Origin: Limnoperna fortunei
Taxonomy: Eukaryota > Mollusca > Bivalvia > Mytilida > Modiolidae
DNA: 64,000 bases
Direction: 5' to 3'
NCBI GenBank assembly: GCA_944474755.1
Contig: OX104116.1
Span: 8,311,547 to 8,375,546, forward strand
Shown: positions 12,801 through 27,800 of the stretch, one piece after another
Layout of the letters: every line of letters begins with the position of its first letter
Numbering within the stretch: position 1 is the first letter of the stretch
Program-made: the position numbers and the translations under genes
Notes under the pieces: generated by a model
Databases searched by the model: none
The model's input: the letters and a program-made list of their open reading frames with translations, nothing else
Told to the model about the DNA's origin: nothing

Positions 12801-15800
12801 TATACTCTATAATTTCCTGGACCCGGGTTGGTTGTCTGATGTTCTGTCCAAGTTCTTTCTCCATGTGGTCTGTATACTCGATAATTTCCTGGACCTGGGT
12901 TGGTTGTCTGATGTTCTGTCCAAGGTCTTACTCCATGTGGTATGTATACTCGATAATTTCCTGGACCCGGGTTGGTTGTCTGATGTTCTGTCCAAGGTCT
13001 TACTCCATGTGGTATGTATACTCGATAATTTCCTGGACCCGGGTTGGTTGTCTGATGTTCTGTCCAAGGTCTTACTCCATGTGGTATGTATACTCTGTAC
13101 TCTTTAGTGCCTGATGGACCCGGGTTGGTTGTCTGATGTTCTGTCCAAGGTCTTACTCCATATGGTATGTATCCTGTGTACTCTTTAGTGCCTGATGGAC
13201 CTGGGTTGGTTATGTGATGTTCTGTCCAAGGTCTTACTCCATGTGGTATGTATACTCTGTACTCTTTAGTGCCTGATGGACCCTGGTTGGTTGTCTGATG
13301 TTCTGTCCAAGGTCTTACTCCATGTGGTATGTATCCTGTGTACTCTTTAGTGCCTGATGGACTCGGGTTGGTTGTCTGATGTTCTGTCCAAGGTCTTACT
13401 CCATGTGGTATATATACTCTATAATTTCCTGGACCCGGGTTAGTTGTCTGATGTTCTGTCCAAGGTCTTACTCCATGTGGTATGTATACTCTGTAATTTC
13501 CTGGACCGGAGTTGTTGTCTGATGTTCTGTCCAAGGTCTTACTCCATGTGGTATGTATACTCTATAATTTCCTGGACCCGGGTTGGTTGTCTGATGTTCT
13601 GTCCAAGTTCTTTCTCCATGTGGTATGTATACTTTATAATTTCCTGGACCCGGGTTGGTTGTCTGATGTTCTGTCCAAGTTCTTTCTCCATGTGGTATGT
13701 ATACTTTATAATTTCCTGGACCCGGGTTGGTTGTCTGATGTTCTGTCCAAGTTCTTTCTCCATGTGGTATGTATACTTTATAATTTCCTGGACCCGGGTT
13801 GGTTGTCTGATGTTCTGTCCAAGGTCTTACTCCATGTGGTCTGTATAATCGATAATTTCCTGGACCCGGGTTGGTTGTCTGATGTTCTGTCCAAGGTCTT
13901 ACTCCATGTGGTATGTATACTCGATAATTTCCTGGACCCGGGTTGGTTGTCTGATGTTCTGTCCAAGGTCTTACTTAATGTGGTATGTATACTCTATAAT
14001 TTCCTGGACCCGGGTTGGTTGTCTGATGTTCTGTCCAAGGTCTTACTCCATGTGGTATGTATACTCTATAATTTCCTGGACCCGGGTTGGTTGTCTGATG
14101 TTCTGTCCAAGTTCTTTCTCCATGTGGTCTGTATACTCGATAATTTCCTGGACCCGGGTTGGTTGTCTGATGTTCTGTCCAAGGTCTTACTCCATGTGGT
14201 ATGTATACTCGATAATTTCCTGGACCCGGGTTGGTTGTCTGATGTTCTGTCCAAGGTCTTACTCCATGTGGTATGTATACTCGATAATTTCCTGGACCCG
14301 GGTTGGTTGTCTGATGTTCTGTCCAAGGTCTTACTCCATGTGGTATGTATACTCTGTACTCTTTAGTGCCTGATGGACCCGGGTTGGTTGTCTGATGTTC
14401 TGTCCAAGGTCTTACTCCATATGGTATGTATCCTGTGTACTCTTTAGTGCCTGATGGACCTGGGTTGGTTATGTGATGTTCTGTCCAAGGTCTTACTCCA
14501 TGTGGTATGTATACTCTGTACTCTTTAGTGCCTGATGGACCCTGGTTGGTTGTCTGATGTTCTGTCCAAGGTCTTACTCCATGTGGTATGTATCCTGTGT
14601 ACTCTTTAGTGCCTGATGGACTCGGGTTGGTTGTCTGATGTTCTGTCCAAGGTCTTACTCCATGTGGTATATATACTCTATAATTTCCTGGACCCGGGTT
14701 AGTTGTCTGATGTTCTGTCCAAGGTCTTACTCCATGTGGTATGTATACTCTGTAATTTCCTGGACCGGAGTTGTTGTCTGATGTTCTGTCCAAGGTCTTA
14801 CTCCATGTGGTATGTATACTCTATAATTTCCTGGACCTGGGTTGGTTGTGTGATGTTCTGTTCAAGGTCTTTCTCCATGTGGTATGTATACTCTATAATT
14901 TCCTGGACCTGGGTTGGTTGTCTGATGTTCTGTCCAAGATTTTTCTCCATGTGGTATGTATATATAATTTCCTGGACCCGGGTTGGTTGTCTGATGTTCT
15001 GTCCAAGGTCTTACTCCATGTGGTATGTATACTCTATAATTTCCTGGACCCGGGTTGGTTGTCTGATGTTCTGTCCAAGTTCTTTCTCCATGTGGTATGT
15101 ATACTTTATAATTTCCTGGACCCGGGTTGGTTGTCTGATGTTCTGTCCAAGTTCTTTCTCCATGTGGTATGTATACTTTATAATTTCCTGGACCCGGGTT
15201 GGTTGTCTGATGTTCTGTCCAAGTTCTTTCTCCATGTGGTATGTATACTTTATAATTTCCTGGACCCGGGTTGGTTGTCTGATGTTCTGTCCAAGGTCTT
15301 ACTCCATGTGGTCTGTATAATCGATAATTTCCTGGACCCGGGTTGGTTGTCTGATGTTCTGTCCAAGGTCTTACTCCATGTGGTATGTATACTCGATAAT
15401 TTCCTGGACCCGGGTTGGTTGTCTGATGTTCTGTCCAAGGTCTTACTTAATGTGGTATGTATACTCTATAATTTCCTGGACCCGGGTTGGTTGTCTGATG
15501 TTCTGTCCAAGGTCTTACTCCATGTGGTATGTATACTCGATAATTTCCTGGACCCGGGTTGGTTGTCTGATGTTCTGTCCAAGGTCTTACTCCATGTGGT
15601 ATGTATACTCGATAATTTCCTGGACCCGAGTTGGTTGTCTGATGTTCTGTCCAAGGTCTTACTCCATGTGATATGTATACTTTATAATTTCCTGGACCCG
15701 GGTTGGTTGTCTGATGTTCTGTCCAAGTTCTTTCTCCATGTGGTATGTATACTTTATAATTTCCTGGACCCGGGTTGGTTGTCTGATGTTCTGTCCAAGG

Positions 15801-18800
15801 TCTTACTCCAATTTTTGTGGTCTGTATACTCTATAATTTCCTGGACCCGGGTTGGTTGTGTGATGTTCTGTTCAAGGTCTTACTCCATGTGGTATGTATA
15901 CTCTGTACTCTTTAGTGCCTGATGGACCTGGGTTGGTTGTGTGATGTTCTGTCCAAGGTCTTACTCCATGTGGTATGTATCCTGTGTACTCTTTAGTGCC
16001 TGATGGACCTGGGTTGGTTGTCTGATGTTCTGTCCAAGGTCTTACTCCATGTGGTATGTATCCTGTGTACTCTTTAGTGCCTGATGGACCCGGGTTGGTT
16101 GTCTGATGTTCTGTCCAAGGTCTTACTCCATGTGGTATGTATCCTGTGTACTCTTTAGTGCCTGATGGACCTGGGTTGGTTGTGTGATGTTCTGTCCAAG
16201 GTCTTACTCCATGTGGTATGTATACTCTGTACTCTTTAGTGCCTGATGGACCCGGGTTGGTTGTGTGATGTTCTGTCCAAGGTCTTACTCCATGTGGTAT
16301 GTATCCTGTGTACTCTTTAGTGCCTGATGGACCCGGGTTGGTTGTCTGATGTTCTGTCCAAGGTCTTACTCCATGTGGTATGTATCCTGTGTACTCTTTA
16401 GTGCCTGATGGACCTGGGTTGGTTATGTGATGTTCTGTCCAAGGTCTTACTCCATGTGATATGTATACTCTATAATTTCCTGGACACGAGTTGGTTGTCT
16501 GATGTTCTGTCCAAGGTCTTACTCCATGTGGTATGTATCCTGTGTACTCTTTAGTGCCTGATGGACCTGGGTTGGTTGTCTGATGTTCTGTCCAAGGTCT
16601 TACTCCATGTGGTATGTATACTCTGTAATTTCCTGGACCCGGGTTGGTTATGTGATGTTCTGTCCAAGGTTTTACTCCATGTGGTATGTACTCTGTAATT
16701 TCCTGGACCCGGGTTGGTTATGTGATGTTCTGTCCAAGGTCTTACTCCATGTGGTATGTATACTCTATAAATTTCCTGGACCCGGGTTGGTTGTCTGATG
16801 TTCTGTTCAAGGTCTTACTCCATGTGGTATGTATACTCTGTACTCCTTAGTGCCTGATGGACCCGGGTTGGTTGTCTGATGTTCTGTCCAAGGTCTTACT
16901 CCATGTGGTATGTATCCTGTGTACTCTTTAGTGCCTGATGGACCTGATTTGGTTATATGATGTTCTGTCCAAGGTCTTACTCCATGTGGTATGTATACTC
17001 TGTACTCTTTAGTGCCTGATGGACCTTGGTTGGTTGTGTGATGTTCTGTCCAAGGTCTTACTCCATGTGGTATGTATCCTGTGTACTCTTTAGTGCCTGA
17101 TGGACCTGGGTTGGTTGTGTGATGTTCTGTCCAAGGTCTTACTCCATGTGGTATGTATACTCTGTACTCTTTAGTGCCTGATGGACCTGGGTTGGTTGTG
17201 TGATGTTCTGTCCAAGGTCTTACTCCATGTGGTATGTATACTCTATACTCTTTAGTGCCTGATGGACCTGGGTTGGTTGTCTGATGTTCTGTCCAAGGTC
17301 TTACTCCATGTGGTATGTATCCTGTGTACTCTTTAGTGCCTGATGGACCTGATTTGGTTATATGATGTTCTGTCCAAGGTCTTACTCCATGTGGTATGTA
17401 TACTCTGTAATTTCCTGGACCCGGGTTGGTTGTCTGATGTTCTGTCCAAGGTCTTACTCCATGTGGTATGTATACTCTGTACTCTTTAGTGCCTGATGGA
17501 CCTGATTTGGTTATATGATGTTCTGTCCAAGGTCTTACTCCATGTGGTATGTATACTCTGTAATTTCCTGGACCTGGGTTGGTTGTCTGATGTTCTGTCC
17601 AAGGTCTTTCTCCATGTGATATGTATACTCTGTACTCTTTAGTGCCTGATGGACCTGATTTGGTTATATGATGTTCTGTCCAAGGTCTTACTCCATGTGG
17701 TATGTATACTCTGTAATTTCCTGGACCCTGGTTGGTTGTCTGATGTTCTGTCTAAGGTCTTACTCCATGTGGTATGTATACTCTGTACTCTTTAGTGCCT
17801 GATGGACCTGGGTTGGTTGTGTGATGTTCTGTCCAAGGTCTTACTCCATGTGGTATGTATACTCTGTACTCTTTAGTGCCTGATGGACCTGGGTTGGTTG
17901 TGTGATGTTCTGTCCAAGGTCTTTCTCCATATGGTATGTATACTCTGTACTCTTTAGTGCCTGATGGACCTGGGTTGGTTGTGTGATGTTCTGTTCAAGG
18001 TCTTACTCCATGTGGTATGTATACTCTGTACTCTTTAGTGCCTGATGGACCTGGGTTGGTTGTGTGATGTTCTGTCCAAGGTCTTACTCCATGTGGTATG
18101 TATACTCTGTACTCTTTAGTGCCTGATGGACCTGGGTTGGTTGTGTGATGTTCTGTCCAAGGTCTTTCTCCATATGGTATGTATACTCTGTACTCTTTAG
18201 TGCCTGATGGACCTGGGTTGGTTGTGTGATGTTCTGTCCAAGGTCTTACTCCATGTGGTATGTATACTCTATAATTTCCTGGACCCGGGTTGGTTGTCTG
18301 ATGTTCTGTCCAAGGTCTTACTCCATGTGGTATGTATACTCTGTACTCTTTAGTGCCTGATGGACCTGGGTTGGTTGTGTGATGTTCTGTCCAAGGTCTT
18401 ACTCCATGTGGTATGTATACTCTATAATTTCCTGGACCCGGGTTGGTTGTCTGATGTTCTGTCCAAGGTCTTACTCCATGTGGTATGTATCCTGTGTACT
18501 CTTTAGTGCCTGATGGACCTGGGTTGGTTGTCTGATGTTCTGTCCAAGGTCTTACTCCATGTGGTATGTATCCTGTGTACTCTTTAGTGCCTGATGGACC
18601 CGGGTTGGTTGTCTGATGTTCTGTCCAAGGTCTTACTCCATGTGGTATGTATACTCTGTACTCTTTAGTGCCTGATGGACCCGGGTTGGTTGTGTGATGT
18701 TCTGTCCAAGGTCTTACTCCATGTGGTATGTATACTCTGTACTCTTTAGTGCCTGATGGACCTGGGTTGGTTGTCTGATGTTCTGTCCAAGGTCTTACTC

Positions 18801-21800
18801 CATGTGGTATGTATACTCTGTACTCTTTAGTGCCTGATGGACCTGGGTTGGTTGTCTGATGTTCTGTCCAAGGTCTTACTCCATGTGGTATGTATACTCT
18901 GTCCTCTTTAGTGCCTGATGGACCTGGGTTGGTTGTCTGATGTTCTGTCCAAAGTCTTACTCCATGTGGTATGTATACTCTGTACTCTTTAGTGCCTGAT
19001 GGACCTGGGTTGGTTGTGTGATGTTCTGTCCAAGGTCTTACTCCATGTGGTATGTATCCTGTGTACTCTTTAGTGCCTGATGGACCTGGGTTGGTTGTGT
19101 GATGTTCGGTCCAAGGTCTTACTCCATGTGGTATGTATACTCTGTACTCTTTAGTGCCTGATGGACCCAGGTTGGTTGTGTGATATTCTGTCCAAGGTCT
19201 TACTCCATGTGGTATGTATACTCTGTACTCTTTAGTGCCTGATGGACCTGGGTTGGTTGTGTGATGTTCTGTCCAAGGTCTTACTCCATGTGGTATGTAT
19301 ACTCTGTACTCTTTAGTGCCTGATGGACCTGGGTTGGTTGTGTGATGTTCTGTCCAAGGTCTTACTCCATGTGGTATGTATCCTGTGTACTCTTTAGTGC
19401 CTGATGGACCTGGGTTGGTTGTGTGATGTTCTGTCCAAGGTCTTACTCCATGTGGTATGTATACTCTGTACTCTTTAGTGCCTGATGGACCTTGTTTGGT
19501 TGTGTGATGTTCTGTCCAAGGTCTTACTCCATGTGGTATGTATACTCTGTACTCTTTAGTGCCTTATGGACCCGGGTTGGTTGTGTGATGTTCTGTCCAA
19601 GGTCTTACTCCATGTGATATGTATACTCTATAATTTCCTGGAGCCAGGTTGGTTGTTTGATGTTCTGTCCAAGGTCTTACTCCATGGGTATGTATACTCT
19701 GTACTCTCTAGTGCCTGATGGACCTGGGTTGGTTATGGGATGTTCTGTCTAAGATCTTACTCCATGTGGTTTGTATACTCGATAATTTCCTGGACCTGGG
19801 TTGGTTGTGTGATGTTCTGTCCAAGGTCTTACTATATGTGATATGTATACTCATTAATTTCCTGGACCCGGGTTGGTTGTGTGATGTTCTGTCCAAGGTC
19901 TTACTCCATGTGGTATGTATACTCTATAATTTCCTATACCCGGGTTGGTTGTGTGATGTTCTGTCCAAGGTCTTTCTCCATGTGATATGTATACTCTGTA
20001 ATTTCCTGGACCCGGGTTAGTTGTCTGATGTTCTGTCCAAGGTCTTACTCCATGTGGTATGTATACTCTATAATTTCCTGGACCCGGGTTGGTTGTGTGA
20101 TGTTCTGTCCAAGTTCTTTCTCCATGTGGTATGTATACTTTATAATTTCCTGGACCCGGGTTGGTTGTCTGATGTTCTGTCCAAGTTCTTTCTCCATGTG
20201 GTATGTATACTTTATAATTTCCTGGACCTGGGTTGGTTGTCTGATGTTCTGTCCAAGTTCTTTCTCCATGTGGTATGTATACTTTATAATTTCCTGGACC
20301 CGGGTTGGTTGTCTGATGTTCTGTCCAAGGTCTTACTCCATGTGGTCTGTATACTCGATAATTTCCTGGACCCGGGTTGGTTGTCTGATGTTCTGTCCAA
20401 GGTCTTACTCCATGTGGTATGTATACTCTATAATTTCCTGGACCCGGGTTGGTTGTCTGATGTTCTGTCCAAGGTCTTACTTAATGTGGTATGTATACTC
20501 TATAATTTCCTGGACCCGGGTTGGTTGTCTGATGTTCTGTCCAAGGTCTTACTCCATGTGGTATGTATACTCGATAATTTCCTGGACCCGGGTTGGTTGT
20601 CTGATGTTCTGTCCAAGGTCTTACTCCATGTGGTATGTATACTCGATAATTTCCTGGACCCGGGTTGGTTGTCTGATGTTCTGTCCAAGTTCTTTCTCCA
20701 TGTGGTATGTATACTTTATAATTTCCTGGACCCAGGTTGGTTGTCTGATGTTCTGTCCAAGGTCTTACTCCATGTGGTATGTATACTCTATAATTTCCTG
20801 GACCCGGGTTGGTTGTGTGATTATCTGTCCAAGGTCTTACTCCATGTGGTATGTATACTCTATAATTTCCTGGACAGGAGTTGGTTGTCTGATGTTCTGT
20901 CCAAGGTCTTACTCCATGTGGTATGTATACTCTATAATTTCCTGGACCTGGGTTGGTTGTCTGATGTTCTGTCCAAGGTCTTACTCCATGTGGTATGTAT
21001 ACTCTGTACTCTTTAGTGCCTGATGGACCTGGGTTGGTTGTGTGATGTTCTGTCCAAGGTCTTACTCCATGTGGTATGTATACTCTGTACTCTTTAGTGC
21101 CTGATGGACCTGGGTTGGTTGTCTGATGTTCTGTCCAAGGTCTTACTCCATGTGGTATGTATCCTGTGTACTCTTTAGTGCCTGATGGACCTGATTTGGT
21201 TATATGATGTTCTGTCCAAGGTCTTACTCCATGTGGTATGTATACTCTGTAATTTCCTGGACCCGGGTTGGTTGTCTGATGTTCTGTCCAAGGTCTTACT
21301 CCATGTGGTATGTATACTCTGTACTCTTTAGTGCCTGATGGACCTGATTTGGTTATATGATGTTCTGTCCAAGGTCTTACTCCATGTGGTATGTATACTC
21401 TGTAATTTCCTGGACCTGGGTTGGTTGTCTGATGTTCTGTCCAAGGTCTTTCTCCATGTGATATGTATACTCTGTACTCTTTAGTGCCTGATGGACCTGA
21501 TTTGGTTATATGATGTTCTGTCCAAGGTCTTACTCCATGTGGTATGTATACTCTGTAATTTCCTGGACCCGGGTTGGTTGTCTGATGTTCTGTCCAAGGT
21601 CTTACTCCATGTGGTATGTATACTCTGTACTCTTTAGTGCCTGATGGACCTGGGTTGGTTGTGTGATGTTCTGTTCAAGGTCTTACTCCATGTGGTATGT
21701 ATACTCTGTACTCTTTAGTGCCTGATGGACCTGGGTTGGTTGTGTGATGTTCTGTCCAAGGTCTTACTCCATGTGGTATGTATACTCTGTACTCTTTAGT

Positions 21801-24800
21801 GCCTGATGGACCTTGGTTGGTTGTGTGATGTTCTGTCCAAGGTCTTACTCCATGTGGTATGTATACTCTGTACTCTTTAGTGCCTGATGGACCTGGGTTG
21901 GTTGTGTGATGTTCTGTCCAAGGTCTTACTCCATGTGGTATGTATACTCTATAATTTCCTGGACCCGGGTTGGTTGTCTGATGTTCTGTCCAAGGTCTTA
22001 CTCCATGTGGTATGTATCCTGTGTACTCTTTAGTGCCTGATGGACCTGGGTTGGTTGTCTGATGTTCTGTCCAAGGTCTTACTCCATGTGGTATGTATAC
22101 TCTGTACTCTTTAGTGCCTGATGGACCTTGGTTGGTTGTCTGATGTTCTGTTCAAGGTCTTACTCCATGTGGTATGTATCCTGTGTACTCTTTAGTGCCT
22201 GATGGACCCGGGTTGGTTGTCTGATGTTCTGTCCAAGGTCTTACTCCATGTGGTATGTATACTCTATACTCTTTAGTGCCTGATGGACCTGGGTTGGTTG
22301 TCTGATGTTCTGTCCAAGGTCTTACTCCATGTGGTATGTATACTCTGTACTCTTTAGTGCCTGATGGACCTGGGTTGGTTGTCTGATGTTCTGTCCAAGG
22401 TCTTACTCCATGTGGTATGTATCCTGTGTACTCTTTAGTGCCTGATGGACCTGGGTTGGTTGTCTGATGTTCTGTCCAAGGTCTTACTCCATGTGGTATG
22501 TATACTCTGTACTCTTTAGTGCCTGATGGACCTGGGTTGGTTGTCTGATGTTCTGTCCAAGGTCTTACTCCATGTGGTATGTATACTCTGTACTCTTTAG
22601 TGCCTGATGGACCTGGGTTGGTTGTCTGATGTTCTGTCCAAGGTCTTACTCCATGTGGTATGTATACTCTGTACTCTTTAGTGCCTGATGGACCTGGGTT
22701 GGTTGTGTGATGTTCTGTCCAAGGTCTTACTCCATGTGGTATGTATCCTGTGTACTCTTTAGTGCCTGATGGACCTGGGTTGGTTGTGTGATGTTCTGTC
22801 CAAGGTCTTACTCCATGTGGTATGTATACTCTGTACTCTTTAGTGCCTGATGGACCCAGGTTGGTTGTGTGATATTCTGTCCAAGGTCTTACTCCATGTG
22901 GTATGTATACTCTGTACTCTTTAGTGCCTGATGGACCTGGGTTGGTTGTGTGATGTTCTGTCCAAGGTCTTACTCCATGTGGTATGTATACTCTGTACTC
23001 TTTAGTGCCTGATGGACCTGGGTTGGTTGTGTGATGTTCTGTCCAAGGTCTTACTCCATGTGGTATGTATCCTGTGTACTCTTTAGTGCCTGATGGACCT
23101 GGGTTGGTTGTGTGATGTTCTGTCCAAGGTCTTACTCCATGTGGTATGTATACTCTGTACTCTTTAGTGCCTGATGGACCTTGTTTGGTTGTGTGATGTT
23201 CTGTCCAAGGTCTTACTCCATGTGGTATGTATACTCTGTACTCTTTAGTGCCTTATGGACCCGGGTTGGTTGTGTGATGTTCTGTCCAAGGTCTTACTCC
23301 ATGTGATATGTATACTCTATAATTTCCTGGAGCCAGGTTGGTTGTTTGATGTTCTGTCCAAGGTCTTACTCCATGGGTATGTATACTCTGTACTCTCTAG
23401 TGCCTGATGGACCTGGGTTGGTTATGGGATGTTCTGTCTAAGATCTTACTCCATGTGGTTTGTATACTCGATAATTTCCTGGACCTGGGTTGGTTGTGTG
23501 ATGTTCTGTCCAAGGTCTTACTATATGTGATATGTATACTCATTAATTTCCTGGACCCGGGTTGGTTGTGTGATGTTCTGTCCAAGGTCTTACTCCATGT
23601 GGTATGTATACTCTATAATTTCCTATACCCGGGTTGGTTGTGTGATGTTCTGTCCAAGGTCTTTCTCCATGTGATATGTATACTCTGTAATTTCCTGGAC
23701 CCGGGTTAGTTGTCTGATGTTCTGTCCAAGGTCTTACTCCATGTGGTATGTATACTCTATAATTTCCTGGACCCGGGTTGGTTGTGTGATGTTCTGTCCA
23801 AGTTCTTTCTCCATGTGGTATGTATACTTTATAATTTCCTGGACCCGGGTTGGTTGTCTGATGTTCTGTCCAAGTTCTTTCTCCATGTGGTATGTATACT
23901 TTATAATTTCCTGGACCTGGGTTGGTTGTCTGATGTTCTGTCCAAGTTCTTTCTCCATGTGGTATGTATACTTTATAATTTTCTGGACCCGGGTTGGTTG
24001 TCTGATGTTCTGTCCAAGGTCTTACTCCATGTGGTCTGTATACTCGATAATTTCCTGGACCCGGGTTGGTTGTCTGATGTTCTGTCCAAGGTCTTACTCC
24101 ATGTGGAATGTATACTCGATAATTTCCTGGACCCGGGTTGGTTGTCTGATGTTCTGTCCAAGGTCTTACTTAATGTGGTATGTATACTCTATAATTTCCT
24201 GGACCCGGGTTGGTTGTCTGATGTTCTGTCCAAGGTCTTACTCCATGTGGTATGTATACTCGATAATTTCCTGGACCCGGGTTGGTTGTCTGATGTTCTG
24301 TCCAAGGTCTTACTCCATGTGGTATGTATACTCGATAATTTCCTGGACCCGGGTTGGTTGTCTGATGTTCTGTCCAAGGTCTTACTCCATGTGATATGTA
24401 TACTTTATAATTTCCTGGACCCGGGTTGGTTGTCTGATGTTCTGTCCAAGTTCTTTCTCCATGTGGTATGTATACTTTATAATTTCCTGGACCCGGGTTG
24501 GTTGTCTGATGTTCTGTCCAAGGTCTTACTCCATGTGATATGTATACTTTATAATTTCCTGGACCCGGGTTGGTTGTCTGATGTTCTGTCCAAGTTCTTT
24601 CTCCATGTGGTATGTATACTTTATAATTTCCTGGACCCAGGTTGGTTGTCTGATGTTCTGTCCAAGGTCTTACTCCATGTGGTATGTATACTCTATAATT
24701 TCCTGGACCCGGGTTGGTTGTGTGATTATCTGTCCAAGGTCTTACTCCATGTGGTATGTATACTCTATAATTTCCTGGACAGGAGTTGGTTGTCTGATGT

Positions 24801-27800
24801 TCTGTCCAAGGTCTTACTCCATGTGGTATGTATACTCTATAATTTCCTGGACCCGGGTTGGTTGTCTGATGTTCTGTCCAAGGTCTTACTCCATGTGGTA
24901 TGTATCCTGTGTACTCTTTAGTGCCTGATGGACCCGGGTTGGTTGTCTGATGTTCTGTCCAAGGTCTTACTCCATGTGGTATGTATACTCTGTACTCTTT
25001 AGTGCCTGATGGACCTGGGTTGGTTGTGTGATGTTCTGTCCAAGGTCTTACTCCATGTGGTATGTATACTCTGTACTCTTTAGTGCCTGATGGACCTTGG
25101 TTGGTTGTGTGATGTTCTGTCTAAGGTCTTACTCCATGTGGTATGTATACTCTGTACTCTTTAGTGCCTGATGGACCTGGGTTGGTTGTGTGATGTTCTG
25201 TCCAAGGTCTTACTCCATGTGGTATGTATACTCTATAATTTCCTGGACCCGGGTTGGTTGTCTGATGTTCTGTCCAAGGTCTTACTCCATGTGGTATGTA
25301 TCCTGTGTACTCTTTAGTGCCTGATGGACCTGGGTTGGTTGTCTGATGTTCTGTCCAAGGTCTTACTCCATGTGGTATGTATCCTGTGTACTCTTTAGTG
25401 CCTGATGGACCCGGGTTGGTTGTCTGATGTTCTGTCCAAGGTCTTACTCCATGTGGTATGTATACTCTATACTCTTTAGTGCCTGATGGACCTGGGTTGG
25501 TTGTCTGATGTTCTGTCCAAGGTCTTACTCCATGTGGTATGTATACTCTGTACTCTTTAGTGCCTGATGGACCTGGGTTGGTTGTCTGATGTTCTGTCCA
25601 AGGTCTTACTCCATGTGGTATGTATCCTGTGTACTCTTTAGTGCCTGATGGACCTGGGTTGGTTGTCTGATGTTCTGTCCAAGGTCTTTCTCCATGTGGT
25701 ATGTATACTCTGTACTCTTTAGTGCCTGATGGACCTGGGTTGGTTGTCTGATGTTCTGTCCAAGGTCTTACTCCATGTGGTATGTATACTCTGTACTCTT
25801 TAGTGCCTGATGGACCTGGGTTGGTTGTCTGATGTTCTGTCCAAGGTCTTACTCCATGTGGTATGTATACTCTGTACTCTTTAGTGCCTGATGGACCTGG
25901 GTTGGTTGTCTGATGTTCTGTCCAAGGTCTTACTCCATGTGGTATGTATACTCTGTACTCTTTAGTGCCTGATGGACCTGGGTTGGTTGTCTGATGTTCT
26001 GTCCAAGGTCTTACTCCATGTGGTATGTATACTCTGTACTCTTTAGTGCCTGATGGACCTGGGTTGGTTGTGTGATGTTCTGTCCAAGGTCTTACTCCAT
26101 GTGGTATGTATACTCTGTACTCTTTAGTGCCTGATGGACCTGGGTTGGTTGTGTGATGTTCTGTCCAAGGTCTTACTCCATGTGGTATGTATCCTGTGTA
26201 CTCTTTAGTGCCTGATGGACCTGGGTTGGTTGTGTGATGTTCTGTCCAAGGTCTTACTCCATGTGGTATGTATACTCTGTACTCTTTAGTGCCTGATGGA
26301 CCTTGTTTGGTTGTGTGATGTTCTGTCCAAGGTCTTACTCCATGTGGTATGTATACTCTGTACTCTTTAGTGCCTGATGGACCCGGGTTGGTTGTGTGAT
26401 GTTCTGTCCAAGGTCTTACTCCATGTGATATGTATACTCTATAATTTCCTGGAGCCAGGTTGGTTGTTTGATGTTCTGTCCAAGGTCTTACTCCATGGGT
26501 ATGTATACTCTGTACTCTCTAGTGCCTGATGGACCTGGGTTGGTTATGGGATGTTCTGTCTAAGATCTTACTCCATGTGGTTTGTATACTCGATAATTTC
26601 CTGGACCTGGGTTGGTTGTGTGATGTTCTGTCCAAGGTCTTACTATATGTGATATGTATACTCATTAATTTCCTGGACCCGGGTTGGTTGTGTGATGTTC
26701 TGTCCAAGGTCTTACTCCATGTGGTATGTATACTCTATAATTTCCTATACCCGGGTTGGTTGTGTGATGTTCTGTCCAAGGTCTTTCTCCATGTGATATG
26801 TATACTCTGTAATTTCCTGGACCCGGGTTAGTTGTCTGATGTTCTGTCCAAGGTCTTACTCCATGTGGTATGTATACTCTATAATTTCCTGGACCCGGGT
26901 TGGTTGTGTGATGTTCTGTCCAAGTTCTTTCTCCATGTGGTATGTATACTTTATAATTTCCTGGACCCGGGTTGGTTGTCTGATGTTCTGTCCAAGTTCT
27001 TTCTCCATGTGGTATGTATACTTTATAATTTCCTGGACCTGGGTTGGTTGTCTGATGTTCTGTCCAAGTTCTTTCTCCATGTGGTATGTATACTTTATAA
27101 TTTCCTGGACCCGGGTTGGTTGTCTGATGTTCTGTCCAAGGTCTTACTCCATGTGGTCTGTATACTCGATAATTTCCTGGACCCGGGTTGGTTGTCTGAT
27201 GTTCTGTCCAAGGTCTTACTCCATGTGGTATGTATACTCGATAATTTCCTGGACCCGGGTTGGTTGTCTGATGTTCTGTCCAAGGTCTTACTTAATGTGG
27301 TATGTATACTCTATAATTTCCTGGACCCGGGTTGGTTGTCTGATGTTCTGTCCAAGGTCTTACTCCATGTGGTATGTATACTCGATAATTTCCTGGACCC
27401 GGGTTGGTTGTCTGATGTTCTGTCCAAGGTCTTACTCCATGTGGTATGTATACTCGATAATTTCCTGGACCCGGGTTGGTTGTCTGATGTTCTGTCCAAG
27501 GTCTTACTCCATGTGATATGTATACTTTATAATTTCCTGGACCCGGGTTGGTTGTCTGATGTTCTGTCCAAGTTCTTTCTCCATGTGGTATGTATACTTT
27601 ATAATTTCCTGGACCCGGGTTGGTTGTCTGATGTTCTGTCCAAGGTCTTACTCCATGTGATATGTATACTTTATAATTTCCTGGACCCGGGTTGGTTGTC
27701 TGATGTTCTGTCCAAGTTCTTTCTCCATGTGGTATGTATACTTTATAATTTCCTGGACCCAGGTTGGTTGTCTGATGTTCTGTCCAAGGTCTTACTCCAT